Of a stretch of DNA of 27,468 bases, positions 1 to 9,197 are shown in pieces; positions within the stretch are counted from its first letter, which is position 1, and each line of letters opens with the position of its first letter. The notes beneath the pieces were generated by a model. The model searched no databases, had not been told where the DNA came from, and worked only from the letters and a program-made list of their open reading frames with translations. The stretch is from Nemertoderma westbladi (lineage: Eukaryota; Xenacoelomorpha; Nemertodermatida; Nemertodermatidae), in assembly GCA_032718475.1 (NCBI GenBank), contig JAUCBJ010000790.1:1-27468 (forward strand), in the 5' to 3' direction. Position numbers and translations under genes: made by a program.

Positions 1-59
1 CAATCTGGGAGTGAGAACCCAAATAAAAATAAAAAAATAAAATAAAATAACACACTAAC

Positions 60-353
60 CTCTCCGCGTCATATGTAATGGAGTTATCAATCTGAATGAG
101 AGCTTGGCCACCCTCAGTAGGTGTCCCTTGGAAAACAAATGATGAGCCCCCAGACTGTTGCGGTTGCTGAACTACTCCAACTGGTATGGGCGCACCTGGC
201 GGTGGCATCCCGTATTGGTTGTAGTAAGAAACCCACCACTCAGCATAGCCTGGAGCGTTGGGCACATTGTTTCCGGGCGCAGTTGGGTTGGTCAGAGGGA
301 CTGCAGTGGAGACTAAAGGGTCTGATACGGGTTTCCATGGTACCTGAGCGTTG
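60..353 (-). CDS. Internal exon of host gene (Trp/Tyr/Pro-rich segment)
   Basis: A 294-nt exon (98 codons' worth), bounded on the minus strand by acceptor tttgcag and donor GAG AG|GTTAGT. It is open in one frame only with one leading base, so both flanking introns are phase 2. The product holds a distinctive aromatic motif, APGYAEWWVSYYNQYG, followed by Pro/Gly/Gln-rich sequence and then a more ordered stretch with IQIDNSITYDAER at the end. The strict frame, splice sites and composition unlike its AT-rich flanks support a real exon. Its phase matches the exon at 7552-7692, giving a Gly codon across the junction. I do not recognise the family; the composition suggests a nuclear RNA-processing type protein, but that is inference. 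The gene continues beyond the left edge. Confidence 0.68.
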
Positions 354-479
354 CTGCAAATTAATAAAATAATTTATTAATAATGTATAATGGCTATTAA
401 AATTTATCGGGAATATAACTAGAATGATGCAATATTTAGTTACTGAAAGGAAGGGGCCTACTCCAGCCCCCCAAAAAAC

Positions 480-2340
480 CGTTGTTGGTTGTTGTTGGTT
501 GTTGGAAGACTGGCTAAGAAGTTTCCTAAGGTGGTTCTGATTGTGTGCTACTCTCCAACTAGTGTTGCCCCTGTAGAGGAGGTGGAAAATTTCTACCACA
601 ATCTACAAGCAGCTACTGATGGAGTGGATCAGCATGCATTCTTAACATTCCTGGGAGACTTTAATCCAAGTCCGCATCAATCACCTACATCACCCTGGGT
701 CTATAGCAATAGTGTTAACCGAAATTCCGTCCATCTTCAGGATTTTATCTCTGGAAATGGATTGGTTTCGGCTGGAACCCAGTTCAAGAAGCGAACTGGA
801 AAGCTATGGACTCATAGTGGACCCAGTGGTCACAAGTCCCAGATAGACCATATTCTGTTTCGTAGGAAATACAGGAGCTCTATACAAGAGGGTAATGCAT
901 TTACACTTCGACCCTGCGCAGAAAGAGTCCCGACTCAAACAGACTACAGTGGCCAAGAATGCAGTTAAGGCTGCATCTAGGTCCCTGAACATGCAGTACA
1001 AACCAACATAATAAACCAACAGTTTGATGCCATCAATGATGCTGACGACAGCAGCCAATCATCCCAGGCATGGAAATCGATCAACTTGCTTACTGGGCGG
1101 AAAAGCCAACCAACCACCAAGGTTAAGGCTGAAACACCAGCCGATCGCCTCATTGGTTGGAAGGCCCACTTTGAAAAGCTCCTCAATAATGACAGGGTAT
1201 TGCCTGATAACTTTATAGTAGTAAAAGTGTCTAAGTCTGTACTCCCAGATATTCCCATTGGCGATATCTCCTTTGCAGAAGTGAAGGCTGCTGCAAAGAG
1301 CATTAAGACCAATCGTGCCAGTGGAGTAGATGGTGTTCCCCCCGAGGTCTTAAGAATACCTGAGTGTTTAAAGCTCATCTATCCCATCATAGTAGACATG
1401 TACCGAACAACAAGAGTCCCACAAGAAATGAAAACAAATAAGTTGGTGCCAGTTCCCAAGAAGGGCAACCTAACACTCTATGGTTCTTTTCGGGGAATCT
1501 CATTGATCTCGATTGCTGCAAAGCTATACAATAGAATTATATTGAATCGCATCAGGGAACCCATTGAGAGACTGCTCCGTGGAAATCAGAATGTGTTCCG
1601 TAAAGGTCGAGGGACCATGGAGCCCATTTTGGCACTTTCTTGTTCATAATTGTGGTTGACTATGTTCTACGCATGTCCTTAGATCATCATAATGATGATG
1701 GGGTGATGATAACTCCACCTACTGGCTCCAGAAGTCGAGGAAATCCTGCCAAGTACGTAACTGATCTAGACTTTGCTGATGACTTAGGAGTACTCTCAGA
1801 ATCACTAGAGGGAGCCCAACGGCTCCTCAGCTCATTAGAACATGCTGCTTCTAGTGTTGGTCTTTTTATTAACTCCAGAAAGACCAAAATTTTGACAGTT
1901 AACTTTGAAAGTCCTCAGCAAGTCTCTGATCGGATGATCATAAGCTCAAAGGATGGTATGCTTGAGCATGTGGACGACTTATGTTACCTGGGATCATGGA
2001 TCCGGAAGTCAGGTGAGCTTCGAATACCTTCGAATACGTAAGAGAAAGGCATGGGCAGCCTTGAATAGGCTTTCCAGGATTTGGAAGTCACCGAGAATTA
2101 ATCGGAAACTTAAGGTCCTATTATTTAGAGCAGCAATAGTTCCAGTACTCTTCTATGGCAGTCCATGCTGGGCTCTAACTGCTGAGGACACCAAATCTCT
2201 GGATGGCACATTCACAAGAATGCCTCGACGGGTTCACTGTGTCAAGTACAATGCACACATCTCCAACCAGACACTATATAACATTGGAGGTGTCTCATTG
2301 GTTCCCCCAAGCTTGACACTAGAACAAAATCGCCTCTGTA
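480..2340 (+). pseudogene. Decayed non-LTR retrotransposon (EN + RT fragments)
   Basis: Broken reading frames in the same orientation recall a LINE ORF2. At 489-968 lies the C-terminal part of an apurinic-like endonuclease, with FLGDFN followed by a Ser/Asp/His-rich end (SQIDHILFRRKY). At 1086-1649 is the reverse transcriptase fingers/palm start: VPKKGNLTLYGSFRGISL and a Gln/Gly-rich RKGRG motif. At 1640-2041 the motif C core appears as DLDFADDLGVLS, with Phe in place of the usual Tyr of YADD. At 1953-2235 is the thumb/post-RT part, including LFYGSPCWAL. Frames change at about 968-1086, 1640 and 2000, and the palm motif A-B region is missing between 1640 and 1650, so the copy is dead. It lies in the intron between exons 7552-7692 and 60-353. 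The family could be RTE-, CR1- or Jockey-like; I cannot decide. Confidence 0.85.
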
Positions 2341-3465
2341 TGGTCAGATTTGTGGTTCTGGTTATTGTGTGTTCAGGTTTGAGGTTCTGGTTATTGTATG
2401 GTCAGGTTTGTGGTTCTGGTTATTGTATGGTCAGGTTTGTGGTTCTGGTTATTGCGTGGTCAGGTTATTACTGGTGAGGTTTGTAGTTCTGGTTATTCCG
2501 CGGTCAGGTTTGGGTTCCGATTATTGTATGGTCAGGTTTGTGGTTCTGGTTATTGTATTGCCCAATTTGTAGTTCTGGTTATTGTATGATCAGGTTTGTG
2601 GTTTTGGTAATTCTGCGGTCAGGTTTGTGGTTCTGGTTTTTGTGTGTTCAGGTTTCAGGTTCTGGTTATTGTATGGTTAGGTTTGTGGTTCTGGTTATTG
2701 TATGGTCAGGTTTGTGGTTCTGGTTATTACGTTGTCAGGTTATTGCTGGTGAGGTTTGTAGGTCTGGTTATTCTGCGGTCAGGTTTGTGGTTCTGGTTAT
2801 TACGTTGTCAGGTTATTGCTGGTGAGGTTTGTAGTTCTGGTTATTGTATGATCATGTTTGTGGTTCTGGTAATTCTGCGGTCAGGTTTGTGGTTCTGGTA
2901 ATTCTGCGGTCAGGTTTGTGGTTCTGGTTATTGTATGGTCAGATTCGTGGTTCTGGTTATTGCGTTGTCAGGTTATTGTTGGTGAGGTTTGTAGTTCTGG
3001 TTATTGTATGGGTCAGGTTTGTGGTTCTGGTTATTGCGTTATCAGGTTATTGCTGGTGAGGTTTGTAGGTCTGGTTATTCCGCGGTCAGGTTTGTGGTTA
3101 CGATTATTGTATGGTCAGGTTTGTGGTTCTGGTTATTGTATTGCCCAATTTGTGGTTCTGGTTATTGTATGATCAGATTTGTGGTTCTGGTTATGGTCAG
3201 GTTTGTGGTTCTGGTTATTGTATGGTCAGGTTTGTGTTCTGTTTATTCCGCGGTCAGGTTTGTGGTTACGATTATTGTATGATCAGGTTTGTGGTTCTGG
3301 TTATTATTGTATTGCCCAATTTGTGGTTCTGGTTATTGTATGATCAGGTTTGTGGTTCTGGTTATTGCGTTGTCAGGTTATTGCTGGTGTGGCTTTTAGT
3401 TCTGGTTATTCTGCAGTCAGTTTTGTGGTTCTGATTATTGTATGGTCAGGTTTGTTATTCATCTC
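2338..3465 (+). repeat. 29-bp minisatellite with longer higher-order units
   Basis: About 1.1 kb of tandem repeats with core TCAGGTTTGTGGTTCTGG and a 29-bp period. It is interspersed with longer 44-bp variants that insert GTTATTGCTGGTGAG, and with a variant carrying TTGTATTGCCCAATTTG at roughly 2560, 3140 and 3315. The recurrence of these variants in the same order shows a higher-order unit spread by unequal exchange. The array begins exactly where recognisable LINE coding sequence ends, so it may have grown from the LINE 3' end. Because 29 is not a multiple of 3, all three forward frames stay open and spell the same Val/Leu/Trp/Tyr-rich peptide in rotation; this is not a gene. Confidence 0.95.
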
Positions 3466-4045
3466 TGTTTATATGGAAATAATTTTGCTTATGGTTTCGG
3501 TGAATTACATATGTAACTGTGGCTAAATCTCAAATACACCTTTATAATAATCAAATTCTACATGGATATCTGAACAACGGATTGCTCATCTTTGTGATGG
3601 AATGAAGTTTGAGACACTAAAACAACTGATTGTTATATTGATTCCGGCAATTATATTGTAAATAAGATTGACTGTCAGGTCTTGTTCCACGGATTAATAC
3701 ACGACGAACGTAGTGAATATCTGTTACCGATATATTAATGCAATACTACTATTTTGTCACAACGTCATAAATATAATACTAAAATAACACGTCTATCTAT
3801 ATTGGATATTCTCAATAATGCGACAATAATGATAATTAAATAACAATGATTAACGATATTATATGGCAGACTAATATGATAATAAAGTATTAAAATTTTA
3901 TTCCAAAATTTCTACATTACGGTAGTATTAACAGCGAGTTGATATGTAGCACATAACAACTTAACGAAAGTAAATATATCACATTACAGGTACAGCTGTA
4001 GGTTCAATAGCAAAGTAATGTAAGCTTTACAGTTCTAGACAATAA
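3466..4045. other. AT-rich intronic DNA, no gene seen
   Basis: No coding signal on either strand. The only structure is a segment at 3893-3918 (TTCCAAAATTTCTACATTACG) that recurs directly at 4194-4216 and inverted at 4608-4629. It is therefore a stray end of the MITE family described next. Confidence 0.6.
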
Positions 4046-4217
4046 CTATTCACATACTTGTGTGTAAAGTAGCACTTTACAGTGTGATGATCCGAGTGCT
4101 TTGTTACACGAACGAACGTTAGTGAGTGAGTGAGAATAAAGCCACGAGGATCAGAACACTGTAAAGTACTTTGCACCAAGTATGTATGTAGTTTTATTCC
4201 AAAATTTCTACATTACG
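4046..4217 (+). mobile_element. MITE-like palindromic element, copy 1
   Basis: The element is itself an imperfect palindrome. Its left arm ACTTGTGTGTAAAGTAGC..TGATCC (from about 4057) pairs with the reverse complement of GGATCAGAACACTG..ACCAAGT (to about 4180). The spacer holds a GTGAGTGAGTGAG run. After the right arm comes a tail, TTCCAAAATTTCTACATTACG, shared with other copies. No protein is encoded. A second copy lies in inverted orientation at 4606-4760, aligning over about 140 bp including arms, spacer and tail. Size, palindromic arms and copy number fit a non-autonomous DNA transposon; no target-site duplication was resolved. Confidence 0.7.
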
Positions 4218-4605
4218 AAATGATTGTACATATACATTATAAGTGATAGAAACTGCACAAATTATATTAGTTGCTGTATAAATAAATGTAAAAATGACAT
4301 AAATTATTTTATAAATAAGTTAGCTTACATTTAAGGTGGCGTTTGGAGCCATGTTAATAGTTTATAGCTACTGGTTATCAAAAGTATCAATTGAAATATT
4401 AGCTAAAACCAACAGAAAGACTGTGTACCGGTACAGGATGCTACATTCACTCAAGTTTAGCTGTAACCTCTGACTTTGTTGAATAATTTTTTAATATTAG
4501 GTCCAAACTTTTAATACCTAATATAAAATTTGAGAAATTCCACTACAAATTGTACACTTTTTTCAACAACAATACGTTTCATATGAGGTTTCAATCAGAT
4601 TAGTT

Positions 4606-4760
4606 TCGTAATGTCACAAATTTGGAATAAAACTAAATACATACATGTTCCAAAGTAATTTACAGTGTTATGATCCTTTTATTTATCCACAAAGTCCGCT
4701 CGTGTAAACAAACCACACAGATCAATAAAGTGTTACTTTACACACACAAGCACGTATTGA
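4606..4760 (-). mobile_element. MITE-like palindromic element, copy 2 (inverted)
   Basis: The reverse complement aligns with 4046-4217: CGTAATGTCACAAATTTGG tail, then ACATACATGTTCC, then TTTACAGTGTTATGATCC, a spacer, and an arm TAAAGTGTTACTTTACACAC. It ends about 10 bp from the stop codon of the K2P channel gene on the minus strand. It also contains the first AATAAA downstream of that stop, so it probably makes up much of the channel's 3' UTR. Confidence 0.7.
4678..4683 (-). other. Candidate polyadenylation signal for the K2P gene
   Basis: Minus-strand AATAAA about 87 nt past the channel stop codon, inside MITE copy 2. It is the nearest canonical hexamer. Use is inferred. Confidence 0.4.
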
Positions 4761-4769
4761 TTTAGTTAA

Positions 4770-5816
4770 TTAATGATCAAATGGTCCTTTTGATTCTAGA
4801 CTTTCCTCGTTATCTTGCACTGAATACTGTGACGGGTTGTATCTGCCTTTAGATCCGTATCCGCCTGACTTCCCAAGCGCGAAACTTTCGGACAACGCCA
4901 TACGTTCCTGTTCTAACGCGTCTTTGGTGTAGAGAGGGGCGATCGCTTTACTTAAAAATGGAATTTGGTAGATAGTTTCGCATATTGTTTCTAGGCCTAA
5001 CAACATCGCCACAATCCCGACCATCAGATAGAAGGAAGCGAATATTTTATACAAATTGCGATACGTTTCGTCCATATTCTCGCCGGGCACGTAATCACCC
5101 AAACCGACGGTAGTTAAACTAATTACAGTGAAATAAAACCCATCTACTATTTTCCAATCGGGTTCCACATGAACCAAAATGATAGCCGGTATGATAACGA
5201 ATAAACAGCAAATAATAAGCATTATAGTTATCACGTGTAGCATAAGTACCCAATTGCTACCATAGATGCGGCGCAGCATACAATGACGCAACGCGCGTAC
5301 AGGGCGAGATAGTCGCGTTACTATCGCTGTCATCAGTAACATCGTTAGCGGAATCCCGAAGACAATAAAGATGACGCAGAACCACTTCCCTGCGTCGGAA
5401 ACGGGGTTGACATGGCCGTAACCTATAGTGGTGACTAATCCCGTAACGAAAAGAAATGAATTGCCGTAGGTCCATGATATAGGCCCGTTAGTTAAAGGGG
5501 AGACTCCGTGGTGGACCGCATCCGCCACAATCGAAATCAAACCCTCTAACTCATCGGGCTTTACATCGGGATGGCTCTCGAGAAAAAGTAACTTAAATTG
5601 TTTTATATCGTTTCTTTCTTTCTCATTTAGTTTAAGTTCAATCTCTTGGAATATAAAGGCCCCTAAGAAAACGTATATAAAAAAAATTGATATCGTGATC
5701 GCGAAAATAACGGCATTGCGAGAAAGGAATTCTCGACACAGACAGTGAGTGAGGGATCGTTTAGGAGGGGATTGGGATTCCTCTTTTGGTTCTGTTTGGT
5801 CGGAAACATCAGCCAT
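4770..5816 (-). CDS. Two-pore-domain potassium channel, TWIK-like (KCNK family)
   Basis: A 348-aa single-exon K2P channel subunit, expected to form dimeric K+ leak channels in the plasma membrane. It has the full K2P layout: a cytoplasmic N-terminus, TM1 (about 35-56), a long extracellular cap (57-110), pore 1 with selectivity filter TIGYG (130-134), TM2 (144-168), TM3 (188-214), pore 2 with TVGLGDY (236-242), TM4 (257-280) and a short C-tail. His135 directly after GYG is at the position that senses external protons in some TWIK/TASK channels. The P2-TM4 sequence (GLGDYVPGE, then LYKIFASFYLMVGIVAMLLG) is closest in my recollection to the TWIK (KCNK1/6) branch. The cap has no cysteine, so the inter-subunit cap disulfide known in several K2Ps is absent. 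The start is fixed by an in-frame TAA immediately upstream of the ATG. The absence of introns could mean a retrocopy, but the frame is intact. Confidence 0.95.
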   Translation of the reverse strand: MADVSDQTEPKEESQSPPKRSLTHCLCREFLSRNAVIFAITISIFFIYVFLGAFIFQEIELKLNEKERNDIKQFKLLFLESHPDVKPDELEGLISIVADAVHHGVSPLTNGPISWTYGNSFLFVTGLVTTIGYGHVNPVSDAGKWFCVIFIVFGIPLTMLLMTAIVTRLSRPVRALRHCMLRRIYGSNWVLMLHVITIMLIICCLFVIIPAIILVHVEPDWKIVDGFYFTVISLTTVGLGDYVPGENMDETYRNLYKIFASFYLMVGIVAMLLGLETICETIYQIPFLSKAIAPLYTKDALEQERMALSESFALGKSGGYGSKGRYNPSQYSVQDNEESLESKGPFDH

Positions 5817-6781
5817 TTATTTACCCCCATATACGATTCCTTTACACCACAAACTAACAGTACCTACTGCTAAATAATAATATGATTAATTAGTTGGTAA
5901 ATTATTATATGCAAATTTACGCTGCGCTATAAAGTGCAAATTTTAAAATCGCGCTTCAGTGTTAATATACATATTAAATTATAATTGTAAATATTATAAA
6001 TAATAATATAAAATTATAAAGGGTAGTTCTTAAATAAATTTAAATATGCGGCATGACGGCAGAAAATGGCAATATTAATGAAACAAAAAAAATAATAACT
6101 AACAAAAAAATTTAATAAAATAAGACCTTCCCGTATGAAAAACTTCCTTACTCCCCTAAGGTTTCCAACATTTAGAGTTACGCTATATCGATTTTTCATA
6201 TCGATTGTTGTCGCAGCTGCGAATTAGCAGTTGTAGTCATCAATTGGAATGCTCTGCCACTAAGACTCTTTCTTTATTGTACTACCAATAGGAAACACAA
6301 ACAGCTTGCAATATTAAAACAAGTAAAAGGGTTCTTTTAAGTCTTTCTTTAAGAGATACACTAAGTGAGTTATGGCAGAATAGTTATGAGTATGAAAGAG
6401 ACGCGACAAAGTCAAAATTCAATTGTTCCGCAGATAAATATTTATTAGGTATCACACGTTGATTGATTAATAAAAGTAAACAACACACTGGTATTGGTTA
6501 ATTATATTTTAGATTACTTTGGCACTAAGCAACATAGTAATACTTACATCAGAGTGCCAAGATTGTAATAAATAAAACAATGCCAGGTAGAAAAGGAACC
6601 TCTTTATTATAAATAGTTCGGATAACTTACAGCAGCCAAAATCAAAACGAGTTCATTTCAATTTAATCGAAAAATACAATTTAATATTTTTTACTTTCGT
6701 TGTCACTAAATGATTAGTACCAATATTTATTCTAGTATATGAATTAAAACTAATCAATAGGATCATTTGTTTGTTATCGTC
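5817..6781. other. Shared 5' region between divergent K2P and RIIAD1-like genes
   Basis: 965 bp between two start codons that point away from each other; no coding signal. It is strongly AT-rich and contains the paired ATCGAT motifs ATATCGATTTTTCATATCGA at 6184-6203. Promoters for both genes should lie here, and 5' UTR introns cannot be excluded. I saw no clear TATA box or X-box. Confidence 0.5.
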
Positions 6782-7198
6782 ATGGGAACAGAGAGTAAGG
6801 AAGTCAATGTGGAAGAAAACGAAGACAACCCACTGAACAGGGCGGTGTTCGACCCCAACCCACCGCACCAGCCCCCGCAACAGAATCCCCCCCAGGGAAT
6901 GCCCTTGTACGACGAAGGGGCGCTAAACACGGAACAACAGACCGATCTCAATGACCTCAAGGTATTGGCGAGGATTGACAACGAGAAATACCTTAGGGAA
7001 CATCCGGAGATTCAGTGTCTACTCCAGGACTTTATGGGGGAAGTTCTACTGAAACGGCCAGCAGATGTTAAACAATTCGCCGGGGAATATTTCGCGAATC
7101 CGCAACTAATTTCGATAGTAGAAACCCGATTGGCGGAGAGAAATCAATCAATAAATCATATTGGTGACGTGCTGGCCAGCAGCGGTACTAACGGATAG
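6782..7198 (+). CDS. RIIAD1: RIIa-domain protein, RIIAD1-like
   Basis: A 138-aa single-exon protein. The C-terminal half (about 69-107) carries an RIIa dimerisation/docking-type helix pair: YLREHPEIQCLLQDFMGEVL, then RPADVKQFAGEYFANP. The RP-x-DV-x-x-FA-x-x-YF pattern is the hallmark of RIIa-domain proteins, including RIIAD1, ropporin and DPY30-like partners. These bind AKAP-type helices, often in cilia and flagella, so a ciliary role is inferred. The N-terminus (1-50) is acidic, then Pro/Gln-rich (DPNPPHQPPQQNPP), and looks disordered. The start is the ATG at 6782 in good context (GTCATGG), with an in-frame TAG at 6758. Its GC-rich codons contrast with the AT-rich surroundings. It is divergent from the K2P gene. 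The symbol is a best match, not proven orthology. Confidence 0.85.
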   Translation: MGTESKEVNVEENEDNPLNRAVFDPNPPHQPPQQNPPQGMPLYDEGALNTEQQTDLNDLKVLARIDNEKYLREHPEIQCLLQDFMGEVLLKRPADVKQFAGEYFANPQLISIVETRLAERNQSINHIGDVLASSGTNG

Positions 7199-7227
7199 TT
7201 AATACTTACTTAGAAATTTTAGTAAAA

Positions 7228-7233
7228 AATAAA
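7228..7233 (+). other. Candidate polyadenylation signal of the RIIAD1-like gene
   Basis: AATAAA 30 nt after the stop codon, followed by another AATAAA at about 7254. Confidence 0.5.
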
Positions 7234-7551
7234 CAATCAACTTCATGAAAAATAATAAATATTTATTATTACTATGTCACATTACATATTATATGTAATA
7301 TAATAATGATTAATATTATCAAATAATATATTAAACAGCTAATTATTTTGCCAAAAATTAAGTAAATACGTAAAAATATATTGCGATTGAGTAGAAGTTG
7401 TAAGAGACCAATAATAACTTATTATGGAATATTATGTTAATTGTGTTACTTCGAAGTCCAAAGTCCGCAGTCTACGTTTGCCTTTAAAATCTCGTTGTTT
7501 ATTGTTTTAATTATTAATTGTTCCCGATTCCCTTTTATATAATACTCTTAC

Positions 7552-7692
7552 CCAGTTTCAGCGCCTCCATTAACAGCTGTTGATGTACTCCCACTTCTGT
7601 GCTTCTTGAGTTTTACCGCTTTCTCCTTTCTTTTTGGAGAAATTGAATTTGATGAAGCTTTTTTATTCTTCGACTTTTCGGAAGCCTTTCTC
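7552..7692 (-). CDS. Internal exon of host gene (Lys/Arg-rich segment)
   Basis: A 141-nt exon (47 codons' worth) between acceptor ttttacag and donor ACTGG|GTAAGAG. The single open frame is strongly basic: RKASEKSKNKKASSNSISP, then KRKEKAVKLKKHRSG, ending in a Ser/Thr/Gly stretch. Such sequence suggests nuclear localisation. With one leading base and two trailing bases it fits phase 2 on both sides, joining to the exon ending at 22519 (CT|G, Leu) and the exon starting at 353 (GG|C, Gly). Read through without splicing, the frame stops at once at the donor (GGG TAA), so a terminal exon of another gene is the alternative. The upstream partner would be 14.8 kb away. Confidence 0.6.
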
Positions 7693-8207
7693 CTGTAAAA
7701 TTAATTACGGTTTGTATTAAATGAACGCCAGAAGTAGACGATGATAGATTAATTGTTAACATATTAATATAATTCAGAATAACTCAAATTAATGGAAATA
7801 AAGGCCAGCAGCAAATATATCAATCTATAATAATAATTTATTATTATTCTTCGGCGATTTCGTTCAATCAAGGCGATTGAATATTACGAGGGACTTGTTT
7901 CAATCGTTTCAATCCAACCCTCTCCTGTGTCTACATAGATCTTAGATGGTAAAACATATTTTAGTTAGCGATGTATTCCAATTTTCAATAACTAATTCTT
8001 CAGTCATTACGATTTACAATTTCGGTAAAAAAAGAAAGTAAACTACCTAATCGGCTCACAACACATTATATTCTTCCCAATAAATTAACACTTTTAAATG
8101 AAAATATGTTCGATACTGGAAGGTACACAAATTCTTAAACCTAAATAAAATATTGGAAGGCAGGTTCAACGATTCTATTTATTTATAAGCTGAATATGTT
8201 GTGGGGA
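7693..8207. other. AT-rich intron, nothing recognised
   Basis: No coding frame, RNA gene or clear repeat seen. A short symmetric AT run, ATAATAATTTATTATTAT, lies at about 7829. Confidence 0.5.
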
Positions 8208-8355
8208 CACTTGTACATGTATACAGCAATCATAAACTCATAGGACGAGCATAACGACTGACACAGTTATTCAACCGTGACCTAATTGAATAACTGTGCT
8301 TACATGGTCTCTAGTTATTAACCAGAAGTTGTACACGGTACAAGTTTATAAAATC
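8208..8355. repeat. Nested inverted repeat (MITE-like hairpin)
   Basis: An outer pair, ACTTGTACATGTATAC (about 8209) against the reverse complement of GTACACGGTACAAGT (to 8345), encloses a perfect 13-bp inner stem. That stem is CACAGTTATTCAA (8262-8274) with TTGAATAACTGTG (8286-8298) and an 11-nt loop. No coding potential. The shape matches the other palindromic elements in this window, but the sequence family is different. Confidence 0.6.
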
Positions 8356-9197
8356 CGTGCGTTTACTGATGTTAACATAGATGAGTACAGCAATATAAAT
8401 TGCATGATTTATCCCATAAAATACGTAATTTTATTAGAAACAACGTTACGTAGAAATGCATAAATTAAAGTTCAGATATTGCCCTTAGTCACCCTGCGGT
8501 GTAAAAGTAAGCTTGAACCACTACTAATAACCGCCCATAGAATGAATGAAGTAACCTTATTTAGTTTCCTAAGAAACTAGGTATCTTGATAGCTAGGTAA
8601 ATAAAATAAAAGTTTTAGAGCCTATGTTAATGCGTTCTAATCTAAACACTTTTTGGAACGCCTTGGACAGAGATTTTAGGCCTTTAATTAGGCTCGAAAT
8701 TGATAGTAAAGATGTGGTTTTATATTAACGAATATGCCTACATAGGTTGTACGACTGCTGTGGTACGGGTGGTACGGTATGGGGTGTGCTTGTCTGTTTT
8801 GGTGCAAACTCTTCATTCTCATAACAGCATTTTTTAAATTTACAAATTGCTTACATATACGCATGACACGTCATATAGTGACATTTTCTGATGACACGGA
8901 CACCCCCAAATTTTTCTACAAATCTTTATCATATTGCTTGAAATTTGAAACTCAACTAATTCAACTCACCGTGGTTGTTACCATGAAGCCGGAATTTTCA
9001 AATTTTTTTTATAAGCGTTTTAAAAAAGTGCCTTTTGCGAAACCGCACCCTCCGTATCATTCCCATTCTTCATATTAGTGTATTTTTTTTCATATCAATA
9101 GAAAGATCATATCGACAAAAAAAAATGTAACAAAATTTTATTTAAATAAAATACTAGCTATTAAAAAACACTACTATAGAAAAATAGGCTAGAGTTC
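8356..9197. other. AT-rich intron, nothing convincing
   Basis: A 99-codon open frame at 8779-9078 has AT-driven composition and no recognisable domain, so I do not call it a gene. No other structure seen. Confidence 0.5.

Noticed and set aside
121-372. Plus-strand 83-codon open frame
   Set aside because: It is the antisense shadow of the minus-strand exon at 353-60, which has splice sites.
2338-3434. Many overlapping open frames coding Val/Leu/Trp-rich peptides
   Set aside because: They are the three frames of a 29-bp tandem repeat without stop codons, not genes.
6767-6781. Longer start of the RIIAD1-like frame at a TTG
   Set aside because: Non-ATG; the ATG at 6782 has good context and is the first in frame after the TAG at 6758.
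6653-6981. Two minus-strand open frames overlapping the RIIAD1-like gene
   Set aside because: Shadows of the plus-strand coding sequence and its AT-rich 5' flank.
8779-9078. 99-codon plus-strand open frame
   Set aside because: Phe/Lys/Thr-rich composition as expected from AT-rich DNA, with no domain and no splice or start support.
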